Assembly (NCBI RefSeq): GCF_019504385.1
Contig: NZ_CP080590.1
Coordinates: 218,501-282,500, forward strand
DNA: 64,000 nucleotides
Source of the DNA: Devosia salina
GTDB taxonomy: Bacteria > Pseudomonadota > Alphaproteobacteria > Rhizobiales > Devosiaceae
Direction of reading: 5' to 3'
Position numbers and translations under genes: made by a program. Below the pieces are notes generated by a model. It had not been told where the DNA came from, made no database searches, and was given only the letters and a program-made list of their open reading frames with translations. Positions 7,484 to 17,630 of this stretch are shown here, in pieces. Positions within the stretch are counted from its first letter, which is position 1; each line of letters opens with the position of its first letter.

Positions 7484-8917
7484 CTATTCGGCCCTTGCCG
7501 ACCACTTCACCACCGGCACAAACTCAAAATCCCGATCAAACGGAAAGCTCGGGCGCGGCGTGTGTTTTCGCTCCGTGCGCTCCACGAACTGGTCAACCAC
7601 GCCCGGTGACAGCGCCATGATGCCCGGATTGGCAATGGGTCCCAGTTCGGGCGAGAGGTAACCCGATTTCACGGCGATGATTTTTGCCCCATGCGGATCG
7701 AGCCCGAGCTTGGTGAAGTCCGCAATATTGTGGAACGGCCGGCGACGGGCAGTGAGCACCAGCTCGATGCCCCCGATCCGCACCACGGCTTCGCGCAGGC
7801 GCTCTTGATCAGTCTCAAGAAGAAACCGCACCTCGGCCTCGGCATCGACTGGCGTGCTTGAGGGATCAAGGCTCGCCCCGATATGCAGTTGCACTCGGGC
7901 ACCGACGCCCGCCGCATAGGCGGTATCGGTGGCGGCCTTGTCGGCAATGCCGGCAAAGATCACGCCCTGCGCATCTTTCGCCATCAGCGCCGCCAGTACC
8001 TCGGCGCGATCACCGACACCGCCGCCGGTGGGGTTGTCTCCCGATTCGGCCAGCACCACCGGATGGGTCTTGCTGGCGACGGCGCGATCCACGCATTCCT
8101 CGATCGAGCCGGTCTCCATGCCGAAGACGAAGCCCTCGCGGATGTCCCAATAGTTCTGCGCCAGATGGGTGGCGGCCTTGGCGATGGCCGCGCGGTCCGT
8201 TCCTGTCACCACGGCGCAGGCGGTGGCGCGCGGCTCGTCGGCCCAGACATAGCCGACCTGGAAGCTCGCATCCCAGATGCCGGTCGGCTCCTCGATCTCA
8301 TGGAGCTGGGTGTAGAACGTGCGCGCCGGTTCATCCTGCGTGGAGGTGCGCTCGCCCGGCAGCAGCACCGGCACCGGCGCCCAGGCGAGTACCGGCTTCA
8401 CGCCGGTCCTCAGCGCCCGCACCAGCATGGTGACGGCGCGGCGCATGGTGTCCTGCACATCGATATGGGGCGCGGTGCGATAGGTGGAGAACATGTCCAG
8501 CCCATCCACGATGCGCTGGGAAATATTGCCATGAAGGTCATAGCTGGCCGAGATCAGCACATCGGGCCCGACCACCTCGCGGACCGCCGAAATGAAATCG
8601 CCCTCGGCATCGAACAGGCCCTCGACGAACATGGCGCCATGCATGGCCAGATACACCCCATCGAGCGGCAGGGCGGCCCTCAGCCCATCGAGAATTTCAC
8701 TCTTCCAGCGCTCATAGAGTGCCCGCTCCACCGGCCCGCCGGCAATGGCGCGGGCATGGAGAAGGGTGACGAACTCGGCCGGAAAATGCGTCAGGAAGTC
8801 GAAATACTGGTCCTTGAGCATGGCGGGGCCGCGCAACGCCCGGAAATCGGCTTCGCGGGCGATGACAGGATTATAGGTGCTGCATTCGGTATGCAGCCCG
8901 GCAACGGCGATCTTCAC
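7484..8917 (-). CDS. M81-family metallopeptidase (MlrC / microcystinase C-like), copy 1
   Basis: 477 residues, full length for the M81 family, named after the zinc hydrolase MlrC that acts late in microcystin breakdown. Most relatives have unknown substrates. The start IAVAGLHTECSTYNP contains the conserved HTE, and the zinc/active-site region SYDLHGNIS is present near residue 165. ESGDNPTGGG (about residue 296) is the family's second hallmark. The start is GTG at 8917, overlapping the TAG of the upstream MFS gene by one base, so the two are translationally coupled. Cytoplasmic. A second M81 protein is at 19974-21431. Confidence 0.9.
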   Translation of the reverse strand: MKIAVAGLHTECSTYNPVIAREADFRALRGPAMLKDQYFDFLTHFPAEFVTLLHARAIAGGPVERALYERWKSEILDGLRAALPLDGVYLAMHGAMFVEGLFDAEGDFISAVREVVGPDVLISASYDLHGNISQRIVDGLDMFSTYRTAPHIDVQDTMRRAVTMLVRALRTGVKPVLAWAPVPVLLPGERTSTQDEPARTFYTQLHEIEEPTGIWDASFQVGYVWADEPRATACAVVTGTDRAAIAKAATHLAQNYWDIREGFVFGMETGSIEECVDRAVASKTHPVVLAESGDNPTGGGVGDRAEVLAALMAKDAQGVIFAGIADKAATDTAYAAGVGARVQLHIGASLDPSSTPVDAEAEVRFLLETDQERLREAVVRIGGIELVLTARRRPFHNIADFTKLGLDPHGAKIIAVKSGYLSPELGPIANPGIMALSPGVVDQFVERTERKHTPRPSFPFDRDFEFVPVVKWSARAE

Positions 8918-10104
8918 TAGAGCACTCCGGGAATTTCGGCTTCGGGGTTATGGGCAGTTTTCACCGGCCGCGGCTTGAGGCGACCAGTGAGGAACAGGCT
9001 GACGACCAGCATGGGGATGACGCAGGCGATCCCGAGGCGGATATCGCTGTGCTCGGCGACGAAGCCGATCAGCGGTGGGCCGATGAGAAAGCCGGTCAGT
9101 GCCACGAAGGAGAGCACGGCCACATTGGCCGAGGCGGCGCGGTCGCCGATACCGGCTGCGGCCGTCACGGCCAGCGGGAAGCCCACCGAGACGCCCACCC
9201 CGATCGTGCCGAAGCCGATCAGCGCCAGTTCGACGCTTGGCGCCAGGAACAGCAATGCCGCGCCCAATACCGCCAGCGCGCCGCAGAGCCGGGCGGTGTT
9301 GACGCTGCCCAGCCGCCGCTTGAGGAAATCGCCGCCAAAGCGTCCGGCGGCCACCATGAAGGCAAAGACCGAATAGCCGAGGCCCACCAGCCCCCCTTCG
9401 GCGCTCAAGGCATCGCGCAGGAATATGGCCGACCAGTCGGCCATGGCGCCCTCGGTCATGGTGATGCCGAAAACGAAGAGGCAGACCCCGATCAATGCCG
9501 GGCTCGGCAGCGACCAGGCGGAGCGCTGGGTTTCCCCCTGTGGCGCGGCGTCATGGAGACGGGGCAGGGCGATGCCGGCTGCCAGGGCCACAGGCAGGAC
9601 GATGGCCGCCAGCAGTGGCACGGCGATGGCGGGGGCGATGCCGGCAGCGGCAAAGCCCGAGCCGACAAGGCTCCCCACCATGATGCCGAGCGACCAGCAC
9701 CCGTGCGAGGTGTTCATGATCAGCTTGCCGGTGGATTTTTCCACCAGGTCCGCCTGCACATTGAGGCCCAGTTCGACAAACGAGATCGACGAGCCCGCCA
9801 GCATCAGGGCAACAAAGAGCAGGATGGGATCGGGCGCGAGCACCGGCAGGCTGGCAGCGAGCGAATAGAGGACGAAACCGGTGATGATGGCGCTGCGGGC
9901 GCCGATCCGGCCCACCAGCGGGCCGGCAAAGGGCAGCGTCAGCAAGGTTCCCACCGGCATGCCGAGCAATGCCAGCGCCAACGCTGCAGGCCCCAGGCCC
10001 ATGGCGGACTGCACTTCGGGAATGCGCGGCAGCCAGGACCCGAAGGCCACGGGCTGGAGAAAGAAAACCAGCATGACCAGGCGCTGGGGAGAGAGGAAGG
10101 ACAT
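8917..10104 (-). CDS. MFS transporter
   Basis: Major facilitator superfamily membrane protein, 395 residues, with about twelve hydrophobic segments and the motif-A-like loop GPLVGRIGARS between the second and third helices. It resembles sugar/drug MFS proteins of the YbjJ/Mdr type (FQP-free start, SWLPRIPEVQ near residue 25). The ATG at 10104 has GAGAGGAAGG just upstream. The longer frame to 10281 would translate repeat R1. One-base stop/start overlap with the M81 gene suggests that this carrier moves the peptidase's substrate or product. Confidence 0.85.
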   Translation of the reverse strand: MSFLSPQRLVMLVFFLQPVAFGSWLPRIPEVQSAMGLGPAALALALLGMPVGTLLTLPFAGPLVGRIGARSAIITGFVLYSLAASLPVLAPDPILLFVALMLAGSSISFVELGLNVQADLVEKSTGKLIMNTSHGCWSLGIMVGSLVGSGFAAAGIAPAIAVPLLAAIVLPVALAAGIALPRLHDAAPQGETQRSAWSLPSPALIGVCLFVFGITMTEGAMADWSAIFLRDALSAEGGLVGLGYSVFAFMVAAGRFGGDFLKRRLGSVNTARLCGALAVLGAALLFLAPSVELALIGFGTIGVGVSVGFPLAVTAAAGIGDRAASANVAVLSFVALTGFLIGPPLIGFVAEHSDIRLGIACVIPMLVVSLFLTGRLKPRPVKTAHNPEAEIPGVL

Positions 10105-10131
10105 GAAGCTGCATCTCGCTGGGGAAAGAGA

Positions 10132-10262
10132 CCCCTCACCCGTCTCGGCCTTTGGCCGATCCACCCTCTCCCATAAGGGGAGAGGGGGGTGCCGGTGGTC
10201 TTTTGAACTCTGTGTCTCCCTTCTCCCCTTGTGGGAGAAGGTGCCCGAAGGGCGGATGAGGG
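10132..10262. repeat. Dispersed intergenic repeat R1, variant copy
   Basis: Contains two C/G hairpins, CTCTCCCATAAGGGGAGAG and TTCTCCCCTTGTGGGAGAA, flanked by CCCCTCACCC and GGATGAGGGG. Same architecture as the other R1 copies but with a different core. It fills most of the gap between the NTF2-like gene and the MFS gene. Confidence 0.6.
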
Positions 10263-10271
10263 GGCCGAGCG

Positions 10272-10318
10272 TAGCTCTCATGGCCTCGTCATCTCAAATC
10301 GCTCCACTGGAGCGATTT
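10272..10318. repeat. Repeat R4, copy 1: hairpin element at a gene 3' end
   Basis: The sequence AGCTCTCATGGCCT is followed by a perfect hairpin AAATCGCTCC-act-GGAGCGATTT (10296-10318). The same block recurs at 19912-19959. Both copies sit directly after the stop of a minus-strand gene, so it may act as a 3'-end or terminator hairpin. Confidence 0.6.
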
Positions 10319-10321
10319 GCC

Positions 10322-10816
10322 CTACCGGGACGATGCCGAGCCCATCGGAAACGGCAGGTAGCCGACGAACCCGGTCAGCTTCCACTGCCCCGCAACCTTG
10401 CGGCAGAAATAGAGCGTCTGCCAGTTGAGCCGGTCCACGCCACCATCGGCCTTCTTGATCTCACCGTTGAATTTCTTGTGCGCCACGGCCCGTTCGCCGC
10501 TGATCTCGATTTCGGTGAGGCTGGTGGCACGGTGAATGCCCGCCTCGACATCCTCGGCATATTCGGTCTTCTGCCCCTCATGCGCCTGGCGCAGCCATTC
10601 GTCGCGATATTCGGCGAGGGTCGGGAAACTGATGGTCCAGCCATCGGGATTATCCTTCCCGTTGCCGTTGATCCCCATGAAATCACCCGCCACGAAATCG
10701 TCTGCCACCATCGACCAGTCGGCATTGACATAGGCCTTGATGTCCCGCGGCACGAGCATGGTCCAGATGGCCGAACGGTCGGCATCGTCGGGAAAGGGGT
10801 TGGTCGAAAGGCTCAT
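10322..10816 (-). CDS. NTF2/SnoaL-like protein
   Basis: 164 residues with the alpha+beta pattern of the NTF2-like superfamily: an N-terminal helix ending in DADRSAIWTMLVPRDIKAY, a central strand set, and a final WKLTGFVGYLP strand. No catalytic residues can be assigned, so the role (small-molecule binding or isomerase-like) is unknown. The ATG at 10816 was chosen for family length; a longer frame to 10966 would extend into the regulatory gap. It is transcribed away from the oxidoreductase operon that starts at 11186. Confidence 0.65.
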   Translation of the reverse strand: MSLSTNPFPDDADRSAIWTMLVPRDIKAYVNADWSMVADDFVAGDFMGINGNGKDNPDGWTISFPTLAEYRDEWLRQAHEGQKTEYAEDVEAGIHRATSLTEIEISGERAVAHKKFNGEIKKADGGVDRLNWQTLYFCRKVAGQWKLTGFVGYLPFPMGSASSR

Positions 10817-11080
10817 CTCTGGTCTCTTGTTGAATAAGTGACGTGTTGAGGCACGTTCACCATTCTGTTTCAAATTTTCACACTTGCCATCACCATGCCG
10901 TCTCCTGAAAGAGGCCACATGGATACCAATTGCGACATGCTGCGCCCAATCCGGTGTTTTGTCCACACCCCTTGCGCTCCAATGTCGCCCTCAAACGCTT
11001 AGAAATACAGCAAAGTGCCGCGCGTTTGGGCAGATTCATGGGGTGGCTTAAATTGGTATTGTATTGGCGTCGAATGTGTG

Positions 11081-11109
11081 TTGACATTGCGTTGAGAAGG
11101 CGCCTAGTC
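11081..11109 (+). promoter_or_regulatory. Probable sigma-70 promoter of the GlcNAc-oligosaccharide operon
   Basis: Consensus -35 TTGACA (11081-11086), a 17-base spacer, then -10 TAGTCT (11104-11109). The first gene starts at 11186, giving a leader of about 70 bases. The palindrome at 11117-11132 overlaps the expected transcription start. Confidence 0.65.
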
Positions 11110-11116
11110 TTGAAAA

Positions 11117-11132
11117 TCGTTTACACAAACGA
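11117..11132. promoter_or_regulatory. Operator-like palindrome TCGTTT-ACAC-AAACGA
   Basis: Perfect 6-bp arms with a 4-base spacer, placed over the predicted transcription start, an ideal position for a repressor. The half-sites TCGTTT/AAACGA also occur in the deoR operator at 7074 but with a 7-base spacer. The RpiR protein encoded in the operon (16731) is the nearest candidate ligand. Confidence 0.55.
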
Positions 11133-11185
11133 CACCGGTCCGCAAGAGACCGGCGGAATTAATAAGAACAGGGAACGGCAGGGTT

Positions 11186-12340
11186 ATGCGGGTAGGCATT
11201 ATCGGCCTTGGCTATCGTCTTGGGTATCTGGCCCGAGTGTTTTCCGTGGCGCGGGGCGATTTCGAGATCGTTGGCTATGTGGACCCGGCGCCGGCCGGCC
11301 TGGCCTATGCGACCGAGCATGGTGTCTCGGTCGGTAAGTCCTATGACAGCCTCGAGCAGATGATCGACGAGGGCAATCTCGACCTGCTCATGGTCGGCTC
11401 GCCCAACCACCTCCATCTCGAGCACATTCGCATCGGCCTCGAGCGCGGCATGAAGATCTTTGCCGAGAAGCCGGTGGTGACCTCGGTGGAAGACACCATG
11501 GCGCTGGCCGAACTGATCGGCAAATACGGCTCGGACAATGTCATGGTCGGGCTGGTGCTGCGCTATGCCCCGCTCTATGTCGATCTGCGCAAGGCGCAGG
11601 CCGAGGGCAAGCTGGGCGACATCACCTCGATCGAGGCGTCCGAGACCATCCCGCCCTATCATGGCGCCTTCTTCATGCGCGACTGGCGCCGCTACCAGCA
11701 ATATTCGGGCAGCTTCATGCTCGAAAAATGCTGCCACGACCTCGATCTCTATAATGGCGTCATGGGCTGCCGGCCGCGTTTCGTTGCCAGCTTCGGCGGG
11801 CGCAAGAGCTTCACCCCGGAAAACGCCCCCCAGGGCGCCGGCGTCAACGACCTCAATGTCTATCACCGCAAGCCGTCCGGCTGGCAGGGCAGCGACAAGG
11901 TCTTCGACAGCGACGGCGACATCATCGATTTCCAGACCGCCATCGTGCAGTACGAAAACGGTGCGGCGCTGACCTTCCACACCAATATGAACGTGCCCGA
12001 CGATTTCCGCCGCTTCGCGGTGATCGGCGCCAAGGGCATGGCGGAAGGCGACTTCATCCGCAACTATTTCAAGGTCACCGACGCGCGCACTTCCGACCGG
12101 CTCGAGGACAAGACCTACCAGACCTCCGAGCTCAGCCAGCACTATGGCGCCGACGAGCAGATGGCCGAGGATATCCTCAAGCACGTGCTCGACGGGGTGC
12201 CGCTGCCTGTCTCGGTAACCGATGCATTGGAGGCGGGCCTTCTGGCTCTCTCCATGGACGAGGCGATGCGCACCAAGTCCGTGATCGACATGACCCCCAT
12301 CTGGCAGCGCTTCGATGCTGCCCTTGGCCGCGGGCACTGA
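11186..12340 (+). CDS. Gfo/Idh/MocA-family NAD(P)-dependent oxidoreductase
   Basis: 384 residues. N-terminal Rossmann fold with GIIGLGYRLGYLA, then the family's EKP motif (FAEKPV, near residue 95) that helps bind nicotinamide. The C-terminal alpha/beta domain has EKCCHDLDLYN, whose H-D pair matches the usual catalytic His/Asp. These enzymes oxidise or epimerise sugars, here probably an amino sugar or its glycoside. First gene of the run to 19798; 11 bases separate it from the permease. Start ATG 11186 with a weak AGGG ribosome site. Confidence 0.88.
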   Translation: MRVGIIGLGYRLGYLARVFSVARGDFEIVGYVDPAPAGLAYATEHGVSVGKSYDSLEQMIDEGNLDLLMVGSPNHLHLEHIRIGLERGMKIFAEKPVVTSVEDTMALAELIGKYGSDNVMVGLVLRYAPLYVDLRKAQAEGKLGDITSIEASETIPPYHGAFFMRDWRRYQQYSGSFMLEKCCHDLDLYNGVMGCRPRFVASFGGRKSFTPENAPQGAGVNDLNVYHRKPSGWQGSDKVFDSDGDIIDFQTAIVQYENGAALTFHTNMNVPDDFRRFAVIGAKGMAEGDFIRNYFKVTDARTSDRLEDKTYQTSELSQHYGADEQMAEDILKHVLDGVPLPVSVTDALEAGLLALSMDEAMRTKSVIDMTPIWQRFDAALGRGH

Positions 12341-12351
12341 GGAGACAGCCG

Positions 12352-13239
12352 ATGACCAGCACCAGAAGCGCCACCCTCTTCGCCCTCGCCCTGCTGGCTC
12401 CGGCACTGATCTATATCCTGACCATCGTGGCCTACCCGCTGGTCGACACGATCATTCTCTCCTTCACCAATGCCTCCCTGCGGCCCGGCTATGATTTTGT
12501 CGGCTGGGCCAATTACCAGCGCATCTTCGGCGCCGGCAATTTCACCGAAGTCATCATCCGCACCTTCATCTGGACCTTCTTCTCGGTCTCCATAAAGATG
12601 ATCATCGGCATGTGCGGCGCGGTGCTGCTCAATGCTGCCATCCCCGGCCAGATGGTCTTCCGCATCCTCACCATGCCGCCCTGGATCGTGCCCATGGCCA
12701 TCGGCATCTTCATGTGGGGCTGGATGTATAACGGCCAGTTCGGGATGATCTCGGGCCTGTTGCAGAACTTCGGCATCATCGACGGGCCGGTTGCCTGGCT
12801 GGCCTATGGCGACACCGCCTTCTGGGCGACCATCGTCACCGACGTGTGGATCGGCGTGCCCATGGTCACCATCTATTTCCTGGCCGCCATGCAGTCGATC
12901 CCCCGGGACCTGCACGAGGCCGCCTGGACCGACGGGGCGGGCCGCTTCTACCGCCTGCGCCGCATCACCCTGCCGCTGATGGTGCCGGCGATCATCACCA
13001 TGAGCCTGCTCTCGCTCATCGCCACCTTCAATTCCTTCGACATCATCTGGATCCTCACCCAGGGCGGTCCGTCCGGCTCGACCACCACGATGATCATCGA
13101 CACCTACAAGACCGCCATGGGCTCCCGGAAATACGGTGAAGGCGCCGCCCGCGCCGTGGTCATCTCCATCTTCGTGACCATGTTCTGCATCGTCTACTTC
13201 CGCGCCGTCCGCAAGCTCCAGCAGGGAGAAGCCAAATGA
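12352..13239 (+). CDS. Sugar ABC transporter permease (MalF/UgpA-type)
   Basis: Inner-membrane subunit, 295 residues, about six transmembrane helices. The EAA loop that docks the ATPase is visible as EAAWTDGAGRFYRLRRITLPLM near residue 190 (22 residues, cited here in two parts: EAAWTDGAG and RITLPLM). GAGGAGA precedes the ATG. Its TGA overlaps the next permease's ATG by four bases, so the two are coupled and should form a heterodimer. Confidence 0.92.
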   Translation: MTSTRSATLFALALLAPALIYILTIVAYPLVDTIILSFTNASLRPGYDFVGWANYQRIFGAGNFTEVIIRTFIWTFFSVSIKMIIGMCGAVLLNAAIPGQMVFRILTMPPWIVPMAIGIFMWGWMYNGQFGMISGLLQNFGIIDGPVAWLAYGDTAFWATIVTDVWIGVPMVTIYFLAAMQSIPRDLHEAAWTDGAGRFYRLRRITLPLMVPAIITMSLLSLIATFNSFDIIWILTQGGPSGSTTTMIIDTYKTAMGSRKYGEGAARAVVISIFVTMFCIVYFRAVRKLQQGEAK

Positions 13240-14183
13240 GCGACGTCGCCCGTTCCACCGAAGTCGCCGCCGCTGACAGCAAGGCCAGCGTCACGCCCCA
13301 GGCCAAGGCCCGCCGCGGCCTCTGGTCCGCCTCCCGCCCGATGATCGACCGCTACAAGTGGTACGAGGTGGTGGGGCTCTATCTGGGCATTGCCGTCTTC
13401 CTGTTCTTCGTGCTGGCGCCCTTCATTGAAGGCTTCCTGGTCTCGCTCAAGCCGCTGGCGCAGCTGTTTTCGACGCCCTACAGCTTCATTCCCAAGAACG
13501 GCTCTTTCGACGCCTATTTCAACATGTGGACCTCGGTCCCCATGCTGGGCATGCACATCTTCAATTCCTTCTTCATCTCCACCGTGGTGACGCTGATCGT
13601 CGTCGCCATCGTGGTGCCGGCGGCCTATGCCTTCGCCCGCTTCAGCTTCGCCGGCGCCGGGCTGATGCTGGCCGGGTTCCTCGCGGTGAACATGTTCTCC
13701 GGCGCCGTGCTGCTGATCCCGCTGTTCCGCCTGATGCGGACCATGGGCCTGCTCAACACCTATTGGGCCATGATCGTGCCCGGCGCCGCCTTCCTTATTC
13801 CCTCGTCCGTCTGGCTGCTGCGCACCTATATGATGCGCATCCCCCGCGAGCTGGACGAGGCCGCCTGGGTCGACGGCGCATCACGCCTCTATACCCTGCG
13901 CCGGGTCATCCTGCCGCTGGCCATGCCGGGCATCGTAGTGGTCGCCATCATGACCTTCATCGGCGCCTACGCCCAGCAGTTCATCTTTGCGCTGACCTTC
14001 AACTCAAAGACCGAGTTCATGCCGCTGCCGATCGGGCTGTTCGCCTTCTTCGGCAAGCAGGAAGTGGTCTGGAACGAGCTGATGGCGGCGTCCTTCGTCG
14101 GCATCCTGCCGGTCATGATCGTCATCGTGTTCCTGCAGCGCTACCTCGTCGCCGGTCTGACCGCCGGTGCCGTGAAACAGTAA
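13236..14183 (+). CDS. Sugar ABC transporter permease (MalG/UgpE-type)
   Basis: Second membrane subunit, 315 residues. A hydrophilic N-tail of about 45 residues is longer than in most MalG proteins. Six helices follow, with the EAA motif DEAAWVDGASRLYTL in the C-terminal half. It is paired with the gene at 12352. A 96-base gap with a GGGCC/GGCCC stem separates it from the binding-protein gene. Confidence 0.92.
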   Translation: MSDVARSTEVAAADSKASVTPQAKARRGLWSASRPMIDRYKWYEVVGLYLGIAVFLFFVLAPFIEGFLVSLKPLAQLFSTPYSFIPKNGSFDAYFNMWTSVPMLGMHIFNSFFISTVVTLIVVAIVVPAAYAFARFSFAGAGLMLAGFLAVNMFSGAVLLIPLFRLMRTMGLLNTYWAMIVPGAAFLIPSSVWLLRTYMMRIPRELDEAAWVDGASRLYTLRRVILPLAMPGIVVVAIMTFIGAYAQQFIFALTFNSKTEFMPLPIGLFAFFGKQEVVWNELMAASFVGILPVMIVIVFLQRYLVAGLTAGAVKQ

Positions 14184-14279
14184 CAGACAACGAGTTTGGA
14201 GATCGTCCCGGCGTTTCAAGCAAACTCCGGGCGGCCTCCGGAAAGGGCCGAGGGGCCCACAATCAAGGGAGACTACCAA

Positions 14280-15494
14280 GTGAAAAAGACAATCGGTTTG
14301 ATGGCCGTGTCCATGCTGGCTCTGGCCGGCGCTGCCCCGGCGGCTTTTGCCCAGGACAAGGAAATCACCTTCATCAACTGCGGTGACGAACTGACCGCCG
14401 GCTATGCCGACTACTTCGCCGAGTGGGAAGCTGCCAATCCCGGTTACAAGGTCGTGCCCGAGATCGTGGGCTGGGGCCAGTGCCAGGACAAGGTGACCAC
14501 GCTGGCCGCTGCCGGCACCCCGGTCGCCCTGGCCTATGTCGGCTCGCGTACCCTCAAGCAGTTCGCCCAGAACGACCTGATCGTTCCGGTGCCGATGACC
14601 GATGAGGAAAAGGCCGCCTACTACAATTACGTGCCCGATACCGTCACCTTCGACGGCACCCAGTGGGGCGTTCCGGTGGCGTTCTCGACCAAGGCCCTGT
14701 TCTGGAACAAGGACCTGTTCGAGGAAGCCGGCCTTGATCCAGACACCCCGCCCAAGACCTGGGAAGAAAAGATCGCTTTCGCCAAGCAGATCACCGAGAA
14801 CACCGATGCCGCCGGCTATGGTGCTGTTGCCAAGACCTTCGACAACACCATGCACCAGTTCCTCCATTGGGTTTACACCAATGACGGCCTGGTGATCGAT
14901 GCTGATGGCAATATCACGCTGAACTCCCCGCAGGTCCTGGCGGCCCTCACCGCCCTGCGCGACATCATCCCCTACTCGGAAGAAGGCCCGACCGCCTACG
15001 AGCAGAACGAAGTCCGCGCCATCTGGCTCGACGGTGGCGTTGCCATGATCGAAGCCTCGGTCGGTGCGGCCCTGCGCGCCGAGGAAGCCGGCATGAACTG
15101 GGGTGTTGCCCCGCTGCCGCTCGGTCCGGATGCCAAGGGTCCCGGCACCCTGCTGATCACCGACGCCCTGGCCGTGTTCAAGGGCACCGGCGTTGAAGAG
15201 CAGGCCATTAGCCTGGCCAAGTACATCACCGATGGCGAACGCCAGTGGGATGCCGAAATGGCCCAGGGCCTGACCCCGCTGCGCCCGATCCACTCCGATG
15301 AGCTGGTTGCCGAGACCCCCTACTGGAAGCCGTTCCTGGACGGTATCGAGTTTGGTGGCCCCGAGCCGCTGTTCACCGACTATATCGGCCTGCAGAACAC
15401 CATGATCGAAATGGTCCAGTCGGTCGTGACCGGCGCTGCCGAACCCCAGGCTGCCCTGGAAAAGGCCGCTGCCGAACTCGAGCAGTACAAGTAA
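14280..15494 (+). CDS. Sugar ABC transporter substrate-binding protein (family 1)
   Basis: Extracellular solute-binding protein, 404 residues. Sec signal peptide: KK, a hydrophobic core of about 15 residues and the site AFAQ near residue 24. The mature protein has the cluster-1 pattern with many aromatic residues typical of oligosaccharide binding (WGVPVAFSTKALFWNKDLF). The start is GTG at 14280, supported by AGGGAGA seven bases upstream; an upstream frame extension has no signal. The GH20 enzyme in the same run suggests chito-oligosaccharides as ligand. Followed by a UUCG-type hairpin. Confidence 0.92.
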   Translation: MKKTIGLMAVSMLALAGAAPAAFAQDKEITFINCGDELTAGYADYFAEWEAANPGYKVVPEIVGWGQCQDKVTTLAAAGTPVALAYVGSRTLKQFAQNDLIVPVPMTDEEKAAYYNYVPDTVTFDGTQWGVPVAFSTKALFWNKDLFEEAGLDPDTPPKTWEEKIAFAKQITENTDAAGYGAVAKTFDNTMHQFLHWVYTNDGLVIDADGNITLNSPQVLAALTALRDIIPYSEEGPTAYEQNEVRAIWLDGGVAMIEASVGAALRAEEAGMNWGVAPLPLGPDAKGPGTLLITDALAVFKGTGVEEQAISLAKYITDGERQWDAEMAQGLTPLRPIHSDELVAETPYWKPFLDGIEFGGPEPLFTDYIGLQNTMIEMVQSVVTGAAEPQAALEKAAAELEQYK

Positions 15495-15510
15495 GGGTCC
15501 CTCCCGACCT

Positions 15511-15537
15511 GCCGCCGTCGCCCTTCGGGGCGGCGGC
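15511..15537 (+). other. Intercistronic stem-loop with TTCG tetraloop
   Basis: GCCGCC pairs with GGCGGC and GCCC with GGGC around a TTCG loop, with a three-base bulge on the left arm. No T-run follows. It lies just after the binding-protein stop and before the ATPase gene, as at 3261 and 62798. Confidence 0.7.
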
Positions 15538-15568
15538 ATCCCTCCCATTCTCTGCGGAGCCGCAAACA

Positions 15569-16645
<1,077 letters not shown>

Positions 16646-16730
16646 GGCTTCGGGGGGCGGCGCTGCGGGATTTCGGGGCAAGCCTGTCTCCCGCAAACGC
16701 CTGAGCCGCGCCGGCTGAGAGGGACGCACG

Positions 16731-17597
16731 ATGCTGGATATCGTAGGCCTGCTGCAGACCGAAAAGGACGCGTTCACGCGCTCCGAGCGGGCTCTGACGG
16801 AGATCGTGCTGGCCGATGTCGACAGCGTGCTCAAGATGAGCATTGTCGACCTGGCCGCACAGGCCGACGTGTCACCCCCGACCGTCACCCGCTTCTGCCG
16901 GCGTCTCGGTTGCGACAGCTATGCCGATTTCAAGGTGCGCCTGGCCCAGTCCCGCTTCGTCGGGCAGCGCTATTTCGCGCCGGCCTCGGGACCATCGAGC
17001 GTGCGCGAGATCGCCCAGGGCGTGGTCAACGGCATTCAGTCCACTATCTACGACGCCTTTGACAGCCTCGATTTCGACGCCATCGAGCGCGCGGCGGAAT
17101 CGCTGGTCAAGTCGAGTTTCGTGCTGAGTTTCGGCTCGGGCGGCTCCTCCTCGATGATGGCCAATGAGACCGAGGCGCGCTTCTTCCGGCTGGGCCTCAA
17201 GGTCACCGCCTCCACCGACCACCAGGTGCAGATGATGCGGGCAGCCTCCGCACCTGCCGGCACCGTGATCATCGCTTATTCGCTGTCGGGCAACAATCTG
17301 CCGCTGGTCAAGGCGCTGGGCGTGGCCGGTGAATACGGCATGACCCGCATCGTGGTCACCCGCCCCGGCTCGATGATGGCCGAGCAGGCCGACATCCTGC
17401 TGCCTGTGCTGTGGCGCGAAAACCAGGACATCCTGCGCCCGACACCCGGCCGCTATGCCTTTCTCGCCACGGTGGACATTCTCAGCCAGACCATTGCCGC
17501 GCGCCTCGGCGCCTCGGCCGTCGCCAGCATGCGCCGCATCAAGCACCAGCTCGTCGTCAATCGCGATGGCGACGACGCCCAGCCGCTGGGGGATTAG
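16731..17597 (+). CDS. MurR/RpiR-family transcriptional regulator
   Basis: 288 residues: an N-terminal HTH_6 domain (about 1-75, with VDLAAQADVSPPTVTRFCRR) and a C-terminal SIS domain (about 120-260). SIS sugar-phosphate binding is visible at FGSGGSSS and AYSLSGNN. Such regulators sense amino-sugar phosphates (MurNAc-6-P, GlcNAc-6-P or similar). Its place inside the operon makes it the likely local controller, perhaps through the palindrome at 11117. ATG with AGAGGGA upstream. Confidence 0.9.
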   Translation: MLDIVGLLQTEKDAFTRSERALTEIVLADVDSVLKMSIVDLAAQADVSPPTVTRFCRRLGCDSYADFKVRLAQSRFVGQRYFAPASGPSSVREIAQGVVNGIQSTIYDAFDSLDFDAIERAAESLVKSSFVLSFGSGGSSSMMANETEARFFRLGLKVTASTDHQVQMMRAASAPAGTVIIAYSLSGNNLPLVKALGVAGEYGMTRIVVTRPGSMMAEQADILLPVLWRENQDILRPTPGRYAFLATVDILSQTIAARLGASAVASMRRIKHQLVVNRDGDDAQPLGD

Positions 17598-17630
17598 TTT
17601 GGTCCCGACGCTCGTGCGAACTCGATATTG

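Larger units (their letters stand above)
10817..11185. promoter_or_regulatory. 369-base divergent regulatory region
   Basis: Non-coding gap, visibly AT-richer than the genes. It holds the promoter (11081) and operator palindrome (11117) described separately. It also holds a 9-base inverted pair ATACCAATT (10923-10931) and AATTGGTAT (11051-11059), 119 bases apart, which could allow looping. Nothing else recognised. Confidence 0.55.

Noticed and set aside
15511..15537. Intrinsic terminator ending the oligosaccharide transporter operon
   Set aside because: No T-run follows and the ATPase of the same transporter is the next gene, so it is better read as an intercistronic processing hairpin.
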